DNA of 17,988 bases. Source: SHAN690 sp040905305 (GTDB lineage Bacteria; Bacteroidota; Bacteroidia; Flavobacteriales_G; Salibacteraceae). Shown here in pieces: positions 1 to 7,835 of this stretch. A program made the translations under genes and the position numbers. Numbering within the stretch: the first letter of the stretch is position 1; each line of letters begins with the position of its first letter. A model generated the notes under the pieces. That model had not been told where the DNA came from and did not search any database. It saw only the letters and a program-made list of their open reading frames with translations. Location of the stretch: positions 1-17,988 of the forward strand of contig JBBDRU010000301.1 of assembly GCA_040905305.1 (NCBI GenBank). The letters are read 5' to 3'.

Positions 1-185
1 ACCAAAGGGAGCGTCTCGAAGTGCGACAAGGCGGGGTCAAAAAAGAACACATTTCATTGGCTTAATATTCAACTTTGGCATGACCCAAAGCATCCCCGCT
101 ATTGCTGCGAAGGTTTCGGAAACTTCCAATGAACATTGCTGCAAGATTTCAAGACTGAGCACAAGGCATGAAAAGAGCGTTGAAC

Positions 186-320
186 GGCCTGGGTAATAGA
201 AGCGGGGTACCCACAGCATGCGGTGTCCGTAAAATTTTCCCCGGGAAGTGAGGCAGAAGGCCGAACGGCTGGAAAATTTAGGACACAAATGCACTGTGGG
301 TCGCTGAGTTTACCTAAGCC
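186..320. repeat. Long imperfect inverted repeat (cruciform or RNA fold)
   Basis: The arms 209-240 and 271-301 are near reverse complements: ACCCACAG pairs with CTGTGGGT, GTGTCC with GGACAC, and AAATTTTCC with GGAAAATTT. The pairing continues outwards, with AGCG 201-204 to CGCT 302-305, GGTAA 192-196 to TTACC 310-314, and GGC 186-188 to GCC 318-320. The 30-nt apex (241-270) contains a further small dyad, GCCGAACGGC. A single transcript in either direction would fold into one long stem with internal loops. Confidence 0.7.
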
Positions 321-332
321 TTGAATTTTACT

Positions 333-356
333 CCACTTTTTTTCAAGAAAAAGTGG
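333..356. repeat. 9-bp-stem hairpin, A/T tract type
   Basis: CCACTTTTT (333-341) and AAAAAGTGG (348-356) are perfect reverse complements around a 6-nt loop (TTCAAG). Neither side is followed by a proper T-tract, so it is not a standard intrinsic terminator. It lies inside the 1-575 block and is probably part of that repeat. Confidence 0.6.
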
Positions 357-743
357 AAGTGAAAAATATAATCTTTGGACTTTTCTTGCCCCAGTACACT
401 CACTCTGGCTCCAGTCGTTCTCCCTGCCCATCCGCAGGCGGGGACACGATCGGTGGCCGTTTTGCCAGACTTAAGCTTTTTCAAACGATCACTCGAACCC
501 GATAGCAGGGGGGTGTTTTATTCGCTCTCATACCTATCATTCACGCTGCTTTGTGTTGTGGTTTTTATAAGTTAAAATACTTCATCGAGGTGCTAAATTA
601 AACGAGGCTGATAATCGAAATTGGCTAAAGTTGTATTCCTTTTTAAGCTTTGATGTATGCTCATGCGGAAATAGTTGAATCGATTTTTCATATTCCTTGA
701 GCTAAATACGTATGTTCGTAAAGTTTCTTCTAAAGATACTATT

Positions 744-1337
744 ATGAGATCATTGTGGTTGTTTTCTTTGTTTTTCTCTCTTGCTATAATTTCTTGTGAT
801 AAATGCAAAGATGTTGAGTGCATGAATAATGGTGCTTGTGATGAGGGTACTTGTCTATGTCCGACCGGTTTTTCGGGTACTTCATGTGAAATAGAGGATA
901 AATGCACGACTAATGATGTTGAATGTTTAAATGGTGGTGAATGCCAAAATGGTGAATGCGACTGTCCTGAGTGGTATGAAGGGGATGATTGTGGTATAAA
1001 AACACTTGAACAGAATGTTGGTCTTTATTCTGGCAGTTATAGTTGTTCAAGTCAGTGGTCATATATTTTCAAACTTGAGCATTCCGCGAAGGATGGTGAA
1101 ATGTTGATTATTGATCAAAATAGTGGTGCTAATTCTTATGAAAATGACGAGTTCATAGCTGTCTTTACATCGGTTTCGAATTTCGATGTGCCGCTTACCA
1201 GTGTAGATCATTGGAACAATGATGCATTATTTGTTGAAGGTGAGGGGAGCATCAAGAATTACGAGCTAATATTTACGGTTACTTACACGAACAGCACTCA
1301 GGGAACCTCAACCACATGTAACTTCATCAGTAATTAA
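744..1337 (+). CDS. EGF-module surface lipoprotein (197 aa)
   Basis: This is a predicted lipoprotein with two EGF-like modules and a beta-rich C-terminal domain. I start it at the ATG at 744, not at the in-frame ATG at 675, because 744 places a compact lipoprotein signal at the N-terminus: hydrophobic residues 3-15, then IISC with lipidated Cys18. EGF module 1 uses Cys21, 26, 32, 37, 39 and 48; module 2 uses Cys54, 61, 67, 72, 74 and 83. Both show the C-x5-C-x4-C-x-C-x8-C core. Residues ~90-197 begin with GLYSGSYSC and end in TCNFIS, like the lipocalin-like or beta-sandwich domains found after EGF modules in other Bacteroidota lipoproteins. The remaining two Cys may pair. It probably faces the periplasm or the cell surface and binds a ligand, but none can be named. 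It converges with the ligase gene at 1492. No strong promoter was seen; TTG 621-623 with the mis-spaced TAAGCTTTG at 644-652 is weak. Confidence 0.85.
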   Translation: MRSLWLFSLFFSLAIISCDKCKDVECMNNGACDEGTCLCPTGFSGTSCEIEDKCTTNDVECLNGGECQNGECDCPEWYEGDDCGIKTLEQNVGLYSGSYSCSSQWSYIFKLEHSAKDGEMLIIDQNSGANSYENDEFIAVFTSVSNFDVPLTSVDHWNNDALFVEGEGSIKNYELIFTVTYTNSTQGTSTTCNFISN

Positions 1338-1491
1338 TTGATTTCAAAAATCGATAACTCCATGGTTGATTTGATGAACCATTCACCCGAATGAAAAGAA
1401 TCAATGTTTGTTTTGTTTTCGATTACTGGATTTGATCTAAAGGTCTCTAAAAGCATGTGGCTTGGACGGTAATGCATAGAGCAAGCACGTT

Positions 1492-3540
1492 CTATGGGTT
1501 GTAGTGAACATTTAAATCTACCTTTCCATTTGGTAAATATTGCTTGATGAGCTGATCAACAATATCGCAATCTTCATAATATTCACAGTTTTTGAGCATG
1601 TAGTAGCAGGCGTCTAGGTAAACTTGTTCGTGAAACGGAATGTTGTTGGTAGCACATTTTTGTATCAATGATAACGACCACTCCGGAGTATTTCTGAATG
1701 CCTGTATGGTCAAGTACATTTTTCGTTCTTTGATGTGGGGAAGCATATGGTCTAGGCTGTCCTTGGCCAGACGTTCCCCTAAAAGCTTATATGATTCGGT
1801 GCCACCCGTTGAATCGGCTTTTAAGAATGATTTGAACGCCAAGCGCCAATCACCTTCATTGTAGCGTAATATTGCGATGTTGAGCCAGGCCGATTGGTAA
1901 CTTGGCGTAAATTCTACCGCTCGTTCTAGGCAATCAAATGCATGGTTGATTTGATCCTTTTGAATTGCACATAAGGCCATACTGTTCCATGTTTCAGGGT
2001 GGTGTGGGTTGATTGTAAGACTTTGCTCAAACGATGCGCAGGCTTGTTCAAATTGTGAAGATTGATATTGAATTTGACCTATATGATGAATAATCGGAGT
2101 GGAAGAAGCATCGATAGAAAGTACGGGGCTTCTCGCATGCTCCATTTCGCTTAAAGAACGTGTCCAATTTTGCTGAGAACCAGCCTTTCTACCTTCAAAA
2201 TAGTGCAACTCAGAGATCATCCTCCAGCCAAAGACCAAAACAATGATGGTTGTCGTGATGAAAGAAACTGTAGTGGTTGATTTTGAGTATTTTACATGGT
2301 TAGCGCTTGGGGAGTTGATCACTATGGCCGCAATAAGAGTTCCCTGAAGCAACATAAACTCAGCACGTTCTATCGGAAACCCTGTGAGAGAAGTAATGAT
2401 AAAGCCTATCCAGGCCATGAGTAGCGCGGTGTTGATGCTGTTTTTACTTTTCAGCCAATTTTTAATTGAGCGCTGTGCAACCCATATATGCAGACTGAGG
2501 TACAACAGACCGTTAACTATGCCTGATTCAGACAATACCCACAAATAATCGTTGTGCGGACGTTGATAGAAAAGGCTGGCATTTTCGCTTAACATGCCTT
2601 CCTGTGAAAATTGCATGATCGCCACCTTCCACATCCCTGACCCAACACCAAGCCAGGGGCTTTGGGTCCATAATATAAAGCTTCGCTTTGCCAGTAGCCA
2701 CCTGTCGCGCGTGGTTCCTTCAGAAAGATCAAATGCTGTTTCGAATTGATGGATCAGAGTATAAAACTCATCAACCAATAAAACCGTTAGAATCAAGGCT
2801 GAGAAACCAACCAGAATTACCGATATAGCACGATTTCGCCACCTCGGATCATAGAAGATGTCCTTTCCATAAAAAAGGATGGTTATGACCACAAAGAGGG
2901 CAATGCTAAACCAAGCTGTGCGGTTGAGCAGGGCAACGGCCAAAAATAAACCCAAGAACAATGATGCCATCCCAAGATAGCGCCACCATTTTCTTTCATT
3001 TAATACGCTTAATGCGGCCAATGGCATTAAAACAACCACAAACTGCGCAAGCAGATTTCTGTGGCCAAGAGAAGCAGATACATCGTAAGTGCCGTTGTGT
3101 GTGAGTGTAAATCCGTCTAACGCGGTTACCCATTCTGCCAGCCCCCAGCATCCCACAATTGCTAAAATGATTGACGCAATTCGGGGAACAGCTTGATTGA
3201 ATTGTTCTTTGCTAAACATGGTGAGCATCATCCAAACCCAACTGAACATCAGCACCCATTTAAACCATGTCATAAATCCATCAGCTGCGTTTGCGGAAAA
3301 TATTGTTGATGGTGTCAGGAAAACGATGAATAAAATGAAAAACCACCCTAGATTCAACGCGCTCGATGGAAGGTTTTTCAGCTTTTGAAGAAAAGGGTAG
3401 ATTAAAGTTAACACAGCTAAAGCCAACCATTTTGGATAAAGTGCCGGGTCATGAACCCAGGGTAGATAAACAACCACTGCAGTGAGCCAAATTGTGACCA
3501 GCCATGTTTTGTTTTGCTTTAACTTTTTAGCGAAAATCAT
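1492..3540 (-). CDS. O-antigen ligase/polymerase family membrane protein with C-terminal TPR (682 aa)
   Basis: This is a polytopic inner-membrane glycan transferase of the Wzy/WaaL/PglL superfamily. About a dozen hydrophobic segments fill residues ~12-440. The Wzy_C-type core is seen as TRDRW (277-281), a large periplasmic loop, and RPHNDYLW (327-334), where His329 and the Arg residues are the family's typical functional positions. SLGHRNLLAQ (157-166) is another family-like motif. Residues ~484-580 form TPR-like helices (CASFEQSLTINPHHPETW, FDCLERAVEFTPSYQSAW), and the last ~100 residues are helical and polar. Such enzymes move a lipid-linked glycan onto another glycan, lipid A core or protein; the sequence does not tell which. 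The gene follows the mazG-like gene on the same strand after 167 nt containing a hairpin, so it may be a separate transcript. The upstream acyltransferase pair would fit glycan decoration. Confidence 0.85.
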   Translation of the reverse strand: MIFAKKLKQNKTWLVTIWLTAVVVYLPWVHDPALYPKWLALAVLTLIYPFLQKLKNLPSSALNLGWFFILFIVFLTPSTIFSANAADGFMTWFKWVLMFSWVWMMLTMFSKEQFNQAVPRIASIILAIVGCWGLAEWVTALDGFTLTHNGTYDVSASLGHRNLLAQFVVVLMPLAALSVLNERKWWRYLGMASLFLGLFLAVALLNRTAWFSIALFVVITILFYGKDIFYDPRWRNRAISVILVGFSALILTVLLVDEFYTLIHQFETAFDLSEGTTRDRWLLAKRSFILWTQSPWLGVGSGMWKVAIMQFSQEGMLSENASLFYQRPHNDYLWVLSESGIVNGLLYLSLHIWVAQRSIKNWLKSKNSINTALLMAWIGFIITSLTGFPIERAEFMLLQGTLIAAIVINSPSANHVKYSKSTTTVSFITTTIIVLVFGWRMISELHYFEGRKAGSQQNWTRSLSEMEHARSPVLSIDASSTPIIHHIGQIQYQSSQFEQACASFEQSLTINPHHPETWNSMALCAIQKDQINHAFDCLERAVEFTPSYQSAWLNIAILRYNEGDWRLAFKSFLKADSTGGTESYKLLGERLAKDSLDHMLPHIKERKMYLTIQAFRNTPEWSLSLIQKCATNNIPFHEQVYLDACYYMLKNCEYYEDCDIVDQLIKQYLPNGKVDLNVHYNP

Positions 3541-3584
3541 CCTGCAATATAATTCATGAACACCAAAACAATAAACGCCTGAAT

Positions 3585-3611
3585 AATGACCAAGTTCTCT
3601 GAATGGTCATT
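3585..3611 (-). other. 8-bp-stem hairpin upstream of the ligase gene
   Basis: AATGACCA (3585-3592) and TGGTCATT (3604-3611) are perfect reverse complements around an 11-nt loop that can pair further (TTC with GAA). It lies between the mazG-like stop and the ligase start on the minus strand. It is not followed by a T-run, so it may be a weak terminator or attenuator, an mRNA leader stem or an operator. Its function is unknown. Confidence 0.5.
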
Positions 3612-3707
3612 GTTTCAATGTTGAAAGTTGTGCAAAAGGTAAAAACAGACTAAAGAAATGCCGTTATGAAATTCCTTCATTTTATTGGAACATTTATCCC
3701 ACTTAAT

Positions 3708-4046
3708 CTATTTCAGTTTTTGATTGTTGCTGTGTCGGTTTGCATCCCGGGTGGTTTTCTTTTCAAGGTTTTTCTCAAAGGCTTCGGTTAGGTCAACTCC
3801 GGTTTGATTAGCAAGACAGATCAGCACAAATAAAACGTCTGCCATTTCATCACCAAGGTCTTTCCCTTTGTCGCTTTCTTTCTCACTTTGTTCACCGTAT
3901 CTGCGGGCTATTATGCTTGCCAATTCGCCCACTTCTTCAGTCAGTATGGCTGTATTCGTAAGTTCATTAAAGTAACGTATTCCTATAGTGTTGATCCAAT
4001 CGTCAACTTTTTTTTGAGCACCTGAAAAGGAAATAGATTGCTTCAT
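3708..4046 (-). CDS. MazG-like nucleotide pyrophosphohydrolase (112 aa)
   Basis: This is a small all-alpha NTP pyrophosphohydrolase of the MazG family, which hydrolyses (d)NTPs to monophosphate and pyrophosphate, usually as a house-cleaning activity in the cytosol. The metal-binding pattern EExxE(12-28)ExxD is visible: EEVGE at residues 38-42, then EMAD within the GDEMADVLFVL segment near residues 67-77. The length matches single-domain members and is much shorter than the two-domain MazG of E. coli. It begins 9 nt after the stop of the SGNH-like gene and is the last gene of the tight cluster. From memory, mazG-like genes directly follow dtd in many Bacteroidota, so here it appears displaced by the two acyl-transfer genes. 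The nucleotide substrate cannot be predicted. Confidence 0.9.
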   Translation of the reverse strand: MKQSISFSGAQKKVDDWINTIGIRYFNELTNTAILTEEVGELASIIARRYGEQSEKESDKGKDLGDEMADVLFVLICLANQTGVDLTEAFEKNLEKKTTRDANRHSNNQKLK

Positions 4047-4055
4047 TGTATCGAA

Positions 4056-5042
4056 TTATTTAGGTTCATATCGCAACGCTTCTGCAACATTTTTTGCGAT
4101 GGTTTTTCTACCTGTATCAAAGTAGTGTTCTGTTGGAAAATTTTTATCCGTAAAGTGCTCTGCTCCCAATACTTCTAGATTGTTTACCACTGTAAATCCT
4201 TTGTTTTCATAGCGCTCAACCAACCATTTAGCGTTTCTTTTCATTAAAGAGGTAAGGTCTGTCCCAATCAATGAGTCTGCCGTTTCCATATTCTCTGCCA
4301 ATAAGTTGAATGTTATTTGAAAACCTCTTTCGTTTGCTAGGTTGCAGATGGCGTCAAAATCTTTCACCCTCGGGTTTTGCTCATCGATCACAAAACCGAA
4401 TTGCTTAATATACTGGTCCGCCAATTGTCTTTTTGGATTGCGCCAGTCTCCCCACTTTTCAACTGCACACCAACTGGTAACCGTGTTTTTGGGAGCTTCA
4501 AACGGCAGTTGGTCATGATTCCAATGCACTTTCACCAATTCCTGACGCTCTACAGTTGACTTTTGATCATACGCGTTTAGACTCACTAGAAACCGATTGA
4601 AAAGTACGGGTCTTTTATTATAAAATACTGAGGATTGGCTCAATGCAGATTCTAGATCAGAATTGATCCAGCTGGGGCCAAACGAACGTAAATTCATCGT
4701 AATGATAAACCTTTTTGCTTCGGCATTTTCAGGCAGCATTTCTAATAAAGCTAAATACATTGCAGCATGAGATGCAGGTTTGTTGACGGCATCAAACCGA
4801 AGGTTTGGATAGTGATCTGCTATGAATTGGCTGATCTTGCGTGGATCTTTTTCTTCAATGTTTTCTGGAGGAAAGTTACTGGAGGCTGAAAAATAAATCA
4901 CATCGCAGTTTTTTATCTTGTGCAGTTGGAGGTATTGATCGGCATGTTTTTCTGCAAAAACGAGGAGTGCATGGTGTTTGTATAGTTGATTCAACAGGAA
5001 GAATACAATGAGTGCAACTATGATTTTTTTAATCACCTTCAT
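4056..5042 (-). CDS. SGNH-hydrolase-like partner of the MBOAT acyltransferase (328 aa)
   Basis: This is an N-terminally anchored periplasmic protein, probably an acyl-transfer partner like DltD, AlgJ/AlgX or PatB. Residues 5-19 form one hydrophobic segment. IYFSASSNF (49-57) sits where an SGNH block I is expected, with Ser54 the likely nucleophile. TEHYFDTG (304-311), with Glu305-His306, sits where block V carries the catalytic acid and His. Between them MNLRSFGPSWI (116-126) looks conserved in related Bacteroidota proteins as I remember them. Its ATG overlaps the MBOAT stop by one base (TGATG), which indicates translational coupling and a joint function. In related proteins block I reads closer to GESSN; here the Gly and acidic residues are Ser and Ala. 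The role is inferred mainly from context; sequence similarity to classical GDSL enzymes is weak. Confidence 0.65.
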   Translation of the reverse strand: MKVIKKIIVALIVFFLLNQLYKHHALLVFAEKHADQYLQLHKIKNCDVIYFSASSNFPPENIEEKDPRKISQFIADHYPNLRFDAVNKPASHAAMYLALLEMLPENAEAKRFIITMNLRSFGPSWINSDLESALSQSSVFYNKRPVLFNRFLVSLNAYDQKSTVERQELVKVHWNHDQLPFEAPKNTVTSWCAVEKWGDWRNPKRQLADQYIKQFGFVIDEQNPRVKDFDAICNLANERGFQITFNLLAENMETADSLIGTDLTSLMKRNAKWLVERYENKGFTVVNNLEVLGAEHFTDKNFPTEHYFDTGRKTIAKNVAEALRYEPK

Positions 5043-6442
5043 CAGAATTGAAAATATATAAATGGATGATTACTGATTCCCGCAAACCCGAATATGCAAA
5101 ACACAAGAAAGGCGTAAACCACCCACCGAATTACCAATGATTTTTGATCCAACCACGTGCTGATACTGCGGTTTCTAAAGTGTAGATCACTTAGGATAAA
5201 CAGTCCGATTAAGCTGATGTGGATTGGTTCAAAGGTCAAGTCAACACCATTTCCAGTATTGTTCAACATACTCATAATGTAGCCAGCGGCATGCGCTAGG
5301 CTTTCACTTCGAAAGAATATCCACGCTGTAAATACGATGGTCATCGTGGCAATCCACTTTGGAAAATTGAGCCAATTGGCGGTGTTTTTGCTGATAAAGA
5401 AGCGTTCGAGGAGGTAGGCTAAACCATGCATAGCACCCCAGATGACAAAGGTCCAATTTGCTCCATGCCACAGGCCGCTCACAAGAAACACTATCATGAT
5501 GTTCAATGCTAGTTTTAGTTGATTTACGCGGCTTCCACCCAGAGGAATAAAAAGGTAATCTCGAAACCACATGGAAAGAGAAATATGCCATCTTGCCCAA
5601 AATTCCCTAATTGAAATACTGGTGTAGGGCGCGTTAAAATTGTCCATCAATTTCACATTAAAAAGTCTAGCGGTGCCTATAGCGATCAGTGAATATCCAT
5701 GAAAATCGCTGTAAATCTGCAATCCGAATAAAATGGCTCCGAAAGCAAGTTGTGTGCTGTTGGCTGCCGAGGGTTCGTTAAAGATAACATCGACTATTGG
5801 GCTTATGTTATCCGCGATACACATCTTAATGAACAAACCATACAGAATTTGTCTTCCCCCATGCTGAAGGTTTTGGTAATTCCATTTTGATGGTGAAAAA
5901 AGTTGATGATGAAGGCTTGAAAAACGCTCAATTGGCCCGGCAACCAGTTGGGGGAAATAACTTACGAATAGTGCAAATTTTAGCGGGTTATTTTCAGGTT
6001 GGGAGCGACCATAATAAACATCAATGGTGTAGCCAATGGTTTGAAAGGTGTAGAAAGAAATACCCACTGGAAGCGCGAAGTTCCAAAAACTTTTGAAACG
6101 TTCAATTTGGGCTAAATCAATTGCTGCCGCAGGGTGTAAAACGTCTTCCATAAACCAACCGGCATATTTGAAGAACATCAAAAGACCAATATTGGTGATT
6201 AAACTGACCGAGAGTCCAATGCGTTTTTTTACCTGTGATTTGTTCCGGTGTATGTATTGAGCCGCCAAAAAATCAACGGTTGTGCTTATGACGATCAAAC
6301 TCAGGTATTCGATCTTCCAATAACCATAGAAAAAGTAACTGGCTGCCAGCATAAGCAGCCACCGCCAACGATGAGGCAGCAGGTAGTAAGATATCACCAA
6401 CAGCGGTAAGAAAATCAGAAATGGCAACGAATTAAAAAGCAC
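5042..6442 (-). CDS. MBOAT family O-acyltransferase, AlgI/PatA/DltB type (466 aa)
   Basis: This is a polytopic membrane-bound O-acyltransferase that passes acyl (usually acetyl) groups across the inner membrane to decorate an extracytoplasmic glycan. Diagnostic segments are LPVGISFYTFQ (124-134), PQLVAGPIERF (164-174), ARWHISLSMWFRDYLFIPLGG (283-303, cut short here by family convention) and GLWHGANW (323-330). The catalytic His of MBOATs corresponds to His326 of WHGA, with His286 also conserved. About ten or more hydrophobic helices cover the chain. Length matches AlgI (~470-500 aa). The start is GTG at 6442, three nt after the dtd stop, and the stop overlaps the next ATG. The target could be an exopolysaccharide, O-antigen or peptidoglycan; the ligase gene downstream favours surface glycan. 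Confidence 0.92.
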   Translation of the reverse strand: MLFNSLPFLIFLPLLVISYYLLPHRWRWLLMLAASYFFYGYWKIEYLSLIVISTTVDFLAAQYIHRNKSQVKKRIGLSVSLITNIGLLMFFKYAGWFMEDVLHPAAAIDLAQIERFKSFWNFALPVGISFYTFQTIGYTIDVYYGRSQPENNPLKFALFVSYFPQLVAGPIERFSSLHHQLFSPSKWNYQNLQHGGRQILYGLFIKMCIADNISPIVDVIFNEPSAANSTQLAFGAILFGLQIYSDFHGYSLIAIGTARLFNVKLMDNFNAPYTSISIREFWARWHISLSMWFRDYLFIPLGGSRVNQLKLALNIMIVFLVSGLWHGANWTFVIWGAMHGLAYLLERFFISKNTANWLNFPKWIATMTIVFTAWIFFRSESLAHAAGYIMSMLNNTGNGVDLTFEPIHISLIGLFILSDLHFRNRSISTWLDQKSLVIRWVVYAFLVFCIFGFAGISNHPFIYFQF

Positions 6443-6445
6443 GGT

Positions 6446-6898
6446 TTACTCTTTGTTTTTAGTGTCGATAACTAGGGTTACCGGTCCATCGTTGATCAAA
6501 TGTACATCCATGTGTTCGCCAAACACACCCGTCTTTGTTTCTTTTCCGGTCAAGGTTTCCAATTCTCTGCAAAACCCTTCATAAAGTGTGGTGGCCATTT
6601 CAGGATTTGCGGCTCTTATAAAGCTAGGTCGAGTCCCTTTTTTGTACTTGGCATGCAGTGTAAATTGACTCACCACAGCAATGGATCCATCTACCTGCTC
6701 AATGTTTAGGTTCATCTGTTTTTCATGGTCATTAAAAATTCTAAGAGAGATCACTTTTTTTGCAAGCCATTTAACATCCTCTGAGGTGTCTTCGGCTCCA
6801 ATTCCCAGTAAAATGAGAAAGCCTTTATCGATGCGGCCGACCTCTTTTTCGTTAACTACAATGAAGGTTTCATGAACTCGCTGAACAACTGCTCTCAT
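6446..6898 (-). CDS. dtd: D-aminoacyl-tRNA deacylase (150 aa)
   Basis: DTD removes D-amino acids (and glycine mischarged on tRNA-Ala) from tRNA in the cytosol, a chiral proofreading step in translation. Seen here are the N-terminal MRAVVQRV, the catalytic-region SQFTLHA (77-83) with Thr80, and the C-terminal NDGPVTLVID (136-145), whose Gly138-Pro139 is the cross-subunit cis-proline motif. Length is typical for the homodimeric bacterial enzyme. The ATG overlaps the rsgA stop by four bases (ATGA), so the two are probably translationally coupled. Three nt separate its stop from the acyltransferase GTG. Confidence 0.96.
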   Translation of the reverse strand: MRAVVQRVHETFIVVNEKEVGRIDKGFLILLGIGAEDTSEDVKWLAKKVISLRIFNDHEKQMNLNIEQVDGSIAVVSQFTLHAKYKKGTRPSFIRAANPEMATTLYEGFCRELETLTGKETKTGVFGEHMDVHLINDGPVTLVIDTKNKE

Positions 6899-7812
6899 TT
6901 TTTCATCGCTTTTAATTCTTCAAAGAAATAGCAATAATTTTCATACCTAAACCAGGGAAGTTCGCCTTCCTCATAGGCTGGTTTGACTGAGCAACCGGGC
7001 TCATTTAAGTGTAGGCAATTATGAAATCTACAATGTTCACTTAGTCTAACCATCTCAGGGAAATAAAACTTCAATTCTTCGGGTTCCATATCGATTAGCC
7101 CAAAACTTCGTAATCCGGGAGTGTCAATAATGAAGGTGTCTTCATTTACTTCAAACATTTCAGCAAACGTGGTGGTGTGTTGGCCTTTCTCGTTAAATTC
7201 TGAAATATCGGTGACCCGTGCGTTAATGCCTGGGCAAATCGCATTGAGTAATGAGCTTTTTCCTACTCCACTGTGCCCTGTGAATAGGGTTGTTTTGCTA
7301 TGGATTTTGTCTTTAAGTTCTTTTATTCCTTGCTCTTTTAGCGCTGAAACCGTCACTGATTCGTAGCCGACTTTTCGATAAGCTTCGCCCAATTCTTCCA
7401 GATAGGCGGTTTCGTTTTCGGTGAGTAAATCACATTTATTAAAAACGATCATTGCGGGAATGTTATAGGCTTCAGCGGTTACCAAAAACCGATCAACAAA
7501 TCCGAATTTTATTTTAGGTTCCTTCAAGGCAGTCACTAAAATCGCTAAATCCAAATTCGCGGCAATGATGTGCGTTTGCTTCGAGAGGTTGGTTGATTTT
7601 CGAATGATGTAGTTCTTGCGTTCAGCAACCGAGGTGATGTTGTAATCTTCACCAACGTAGTCGATTTCAACCGTATCACCAACGGTCACCGGATTGGTGT
7701 TTTTAATGCCTGTAGTTCTTAATTTGCCCCGCACCCGGGCAGAAATTATTTCTTTGGTATCAAGTTTAATTTTATACCAACTTCCTGTACTTTTTATGAC
7801 AACGCCTCTCAT
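6895..7812 (-). CDS. rsgA: Ribosome small-subunit-dependent GTPase RsgA (305 aa)
   Basis: This is a circularly permuted GTPase that checks late maturation of the 30S subunit. The order of motifs shows the permutation: an N-terminal OB fold (~1-65), NKCD (G4, 125-128), then the P-loop GHSGVGKS (179-186), a TTT switch (213-215) and DTPGLRSFG (G3, 230-238). A C-terminal zinc site follows: Cys261, Cys266, His268 and Cys274. Length is usual for Bacteroidota RsgA. It heads the minus-strand cluster and diverges from the glucosaminidase gene over about 97 bp. I could not identify its own promoter with confidence; the shared region carries two copies of TGTTGAAAAC. Confidence 0.97.
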   Translation of the reverse strand: MRGVVIKSTGSWYKIKLDTKEIISARVRGKLRTTGIKNTNPVTVGDTVEIDYVGEDYNITSVAERKNYIIRKSTNLSKQTHIIAANLDLAILVTALKEPKIKFGFVDRFLVTAEAYNIPAMIVFNKCDLLTENETAYLEELGEAYRKVGYESVTVSALKEQGIKELKDKIHSKTTLFTGHSGVGKSSLLNAICPGINARVTDISEFNEKGQHTTTFAEMFEVNEDTFIIDTPGLRSFGLIDMEPEELKFYFPEMVRLSEHCRFHNCLHLNEPGCSVKPAYEEGELPWFRYENYCYFFEELKAMKK

Positions 7813-7835
7813 GTGTATTTAATTAACAATAGCAT

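Larger units (their letters stand above)
1..575. repeat. G+C-rich structured non-coding block, likely dispersed repeat
   Basis: No reading frame here looks like a protein gene. The open frames on either strand have low-complexity, Ser/Cys/Pro-rich translations of the kind that non-coding repeats give. The block is visibly richer in G+C than the rest of the window and is full of dyads. One is a hairpin at 73-78/85-90 (CTTTGG/CCAAAG). One is a long imperfect inverted repeat folding 186-320. One is a 9-bp-stem hairpin at 333-341/348-356. A segment around 428-446 contains CCCATCCGCAGGCGGGG. From memory, such blocks recur in intergenic regions of Bacteroidota genomes, but I could not search. It could be a dispersed repeat, a decayed mobile element or a structured RNA. 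Its left edge is outside the window. Confidence 0.5.

Noticed and set aside
37..431. Two overlapping open frames on the minus strand (85 and 110 codons) as possible protein genes.
   Set aside because: The translations are Cys/Ser/Pro-rich without domain character and overlap each other across the long inverted repeat. The sequence is better explained as a structured repeat.
375..575. Open frame of 66 codons on the plus strand with a hydrophobic end.
   Set aside because: It lies in the repeat block, has no recognisable start signal and no resemblance to known small proteins; probably a chance frame.
593..907. 104-codon minus-strand frame.
   Set aside because: It overlaps the start of the EGF lipoprotein gene, whose signal peptide and Cys pattern clearly mark the real coding strand.
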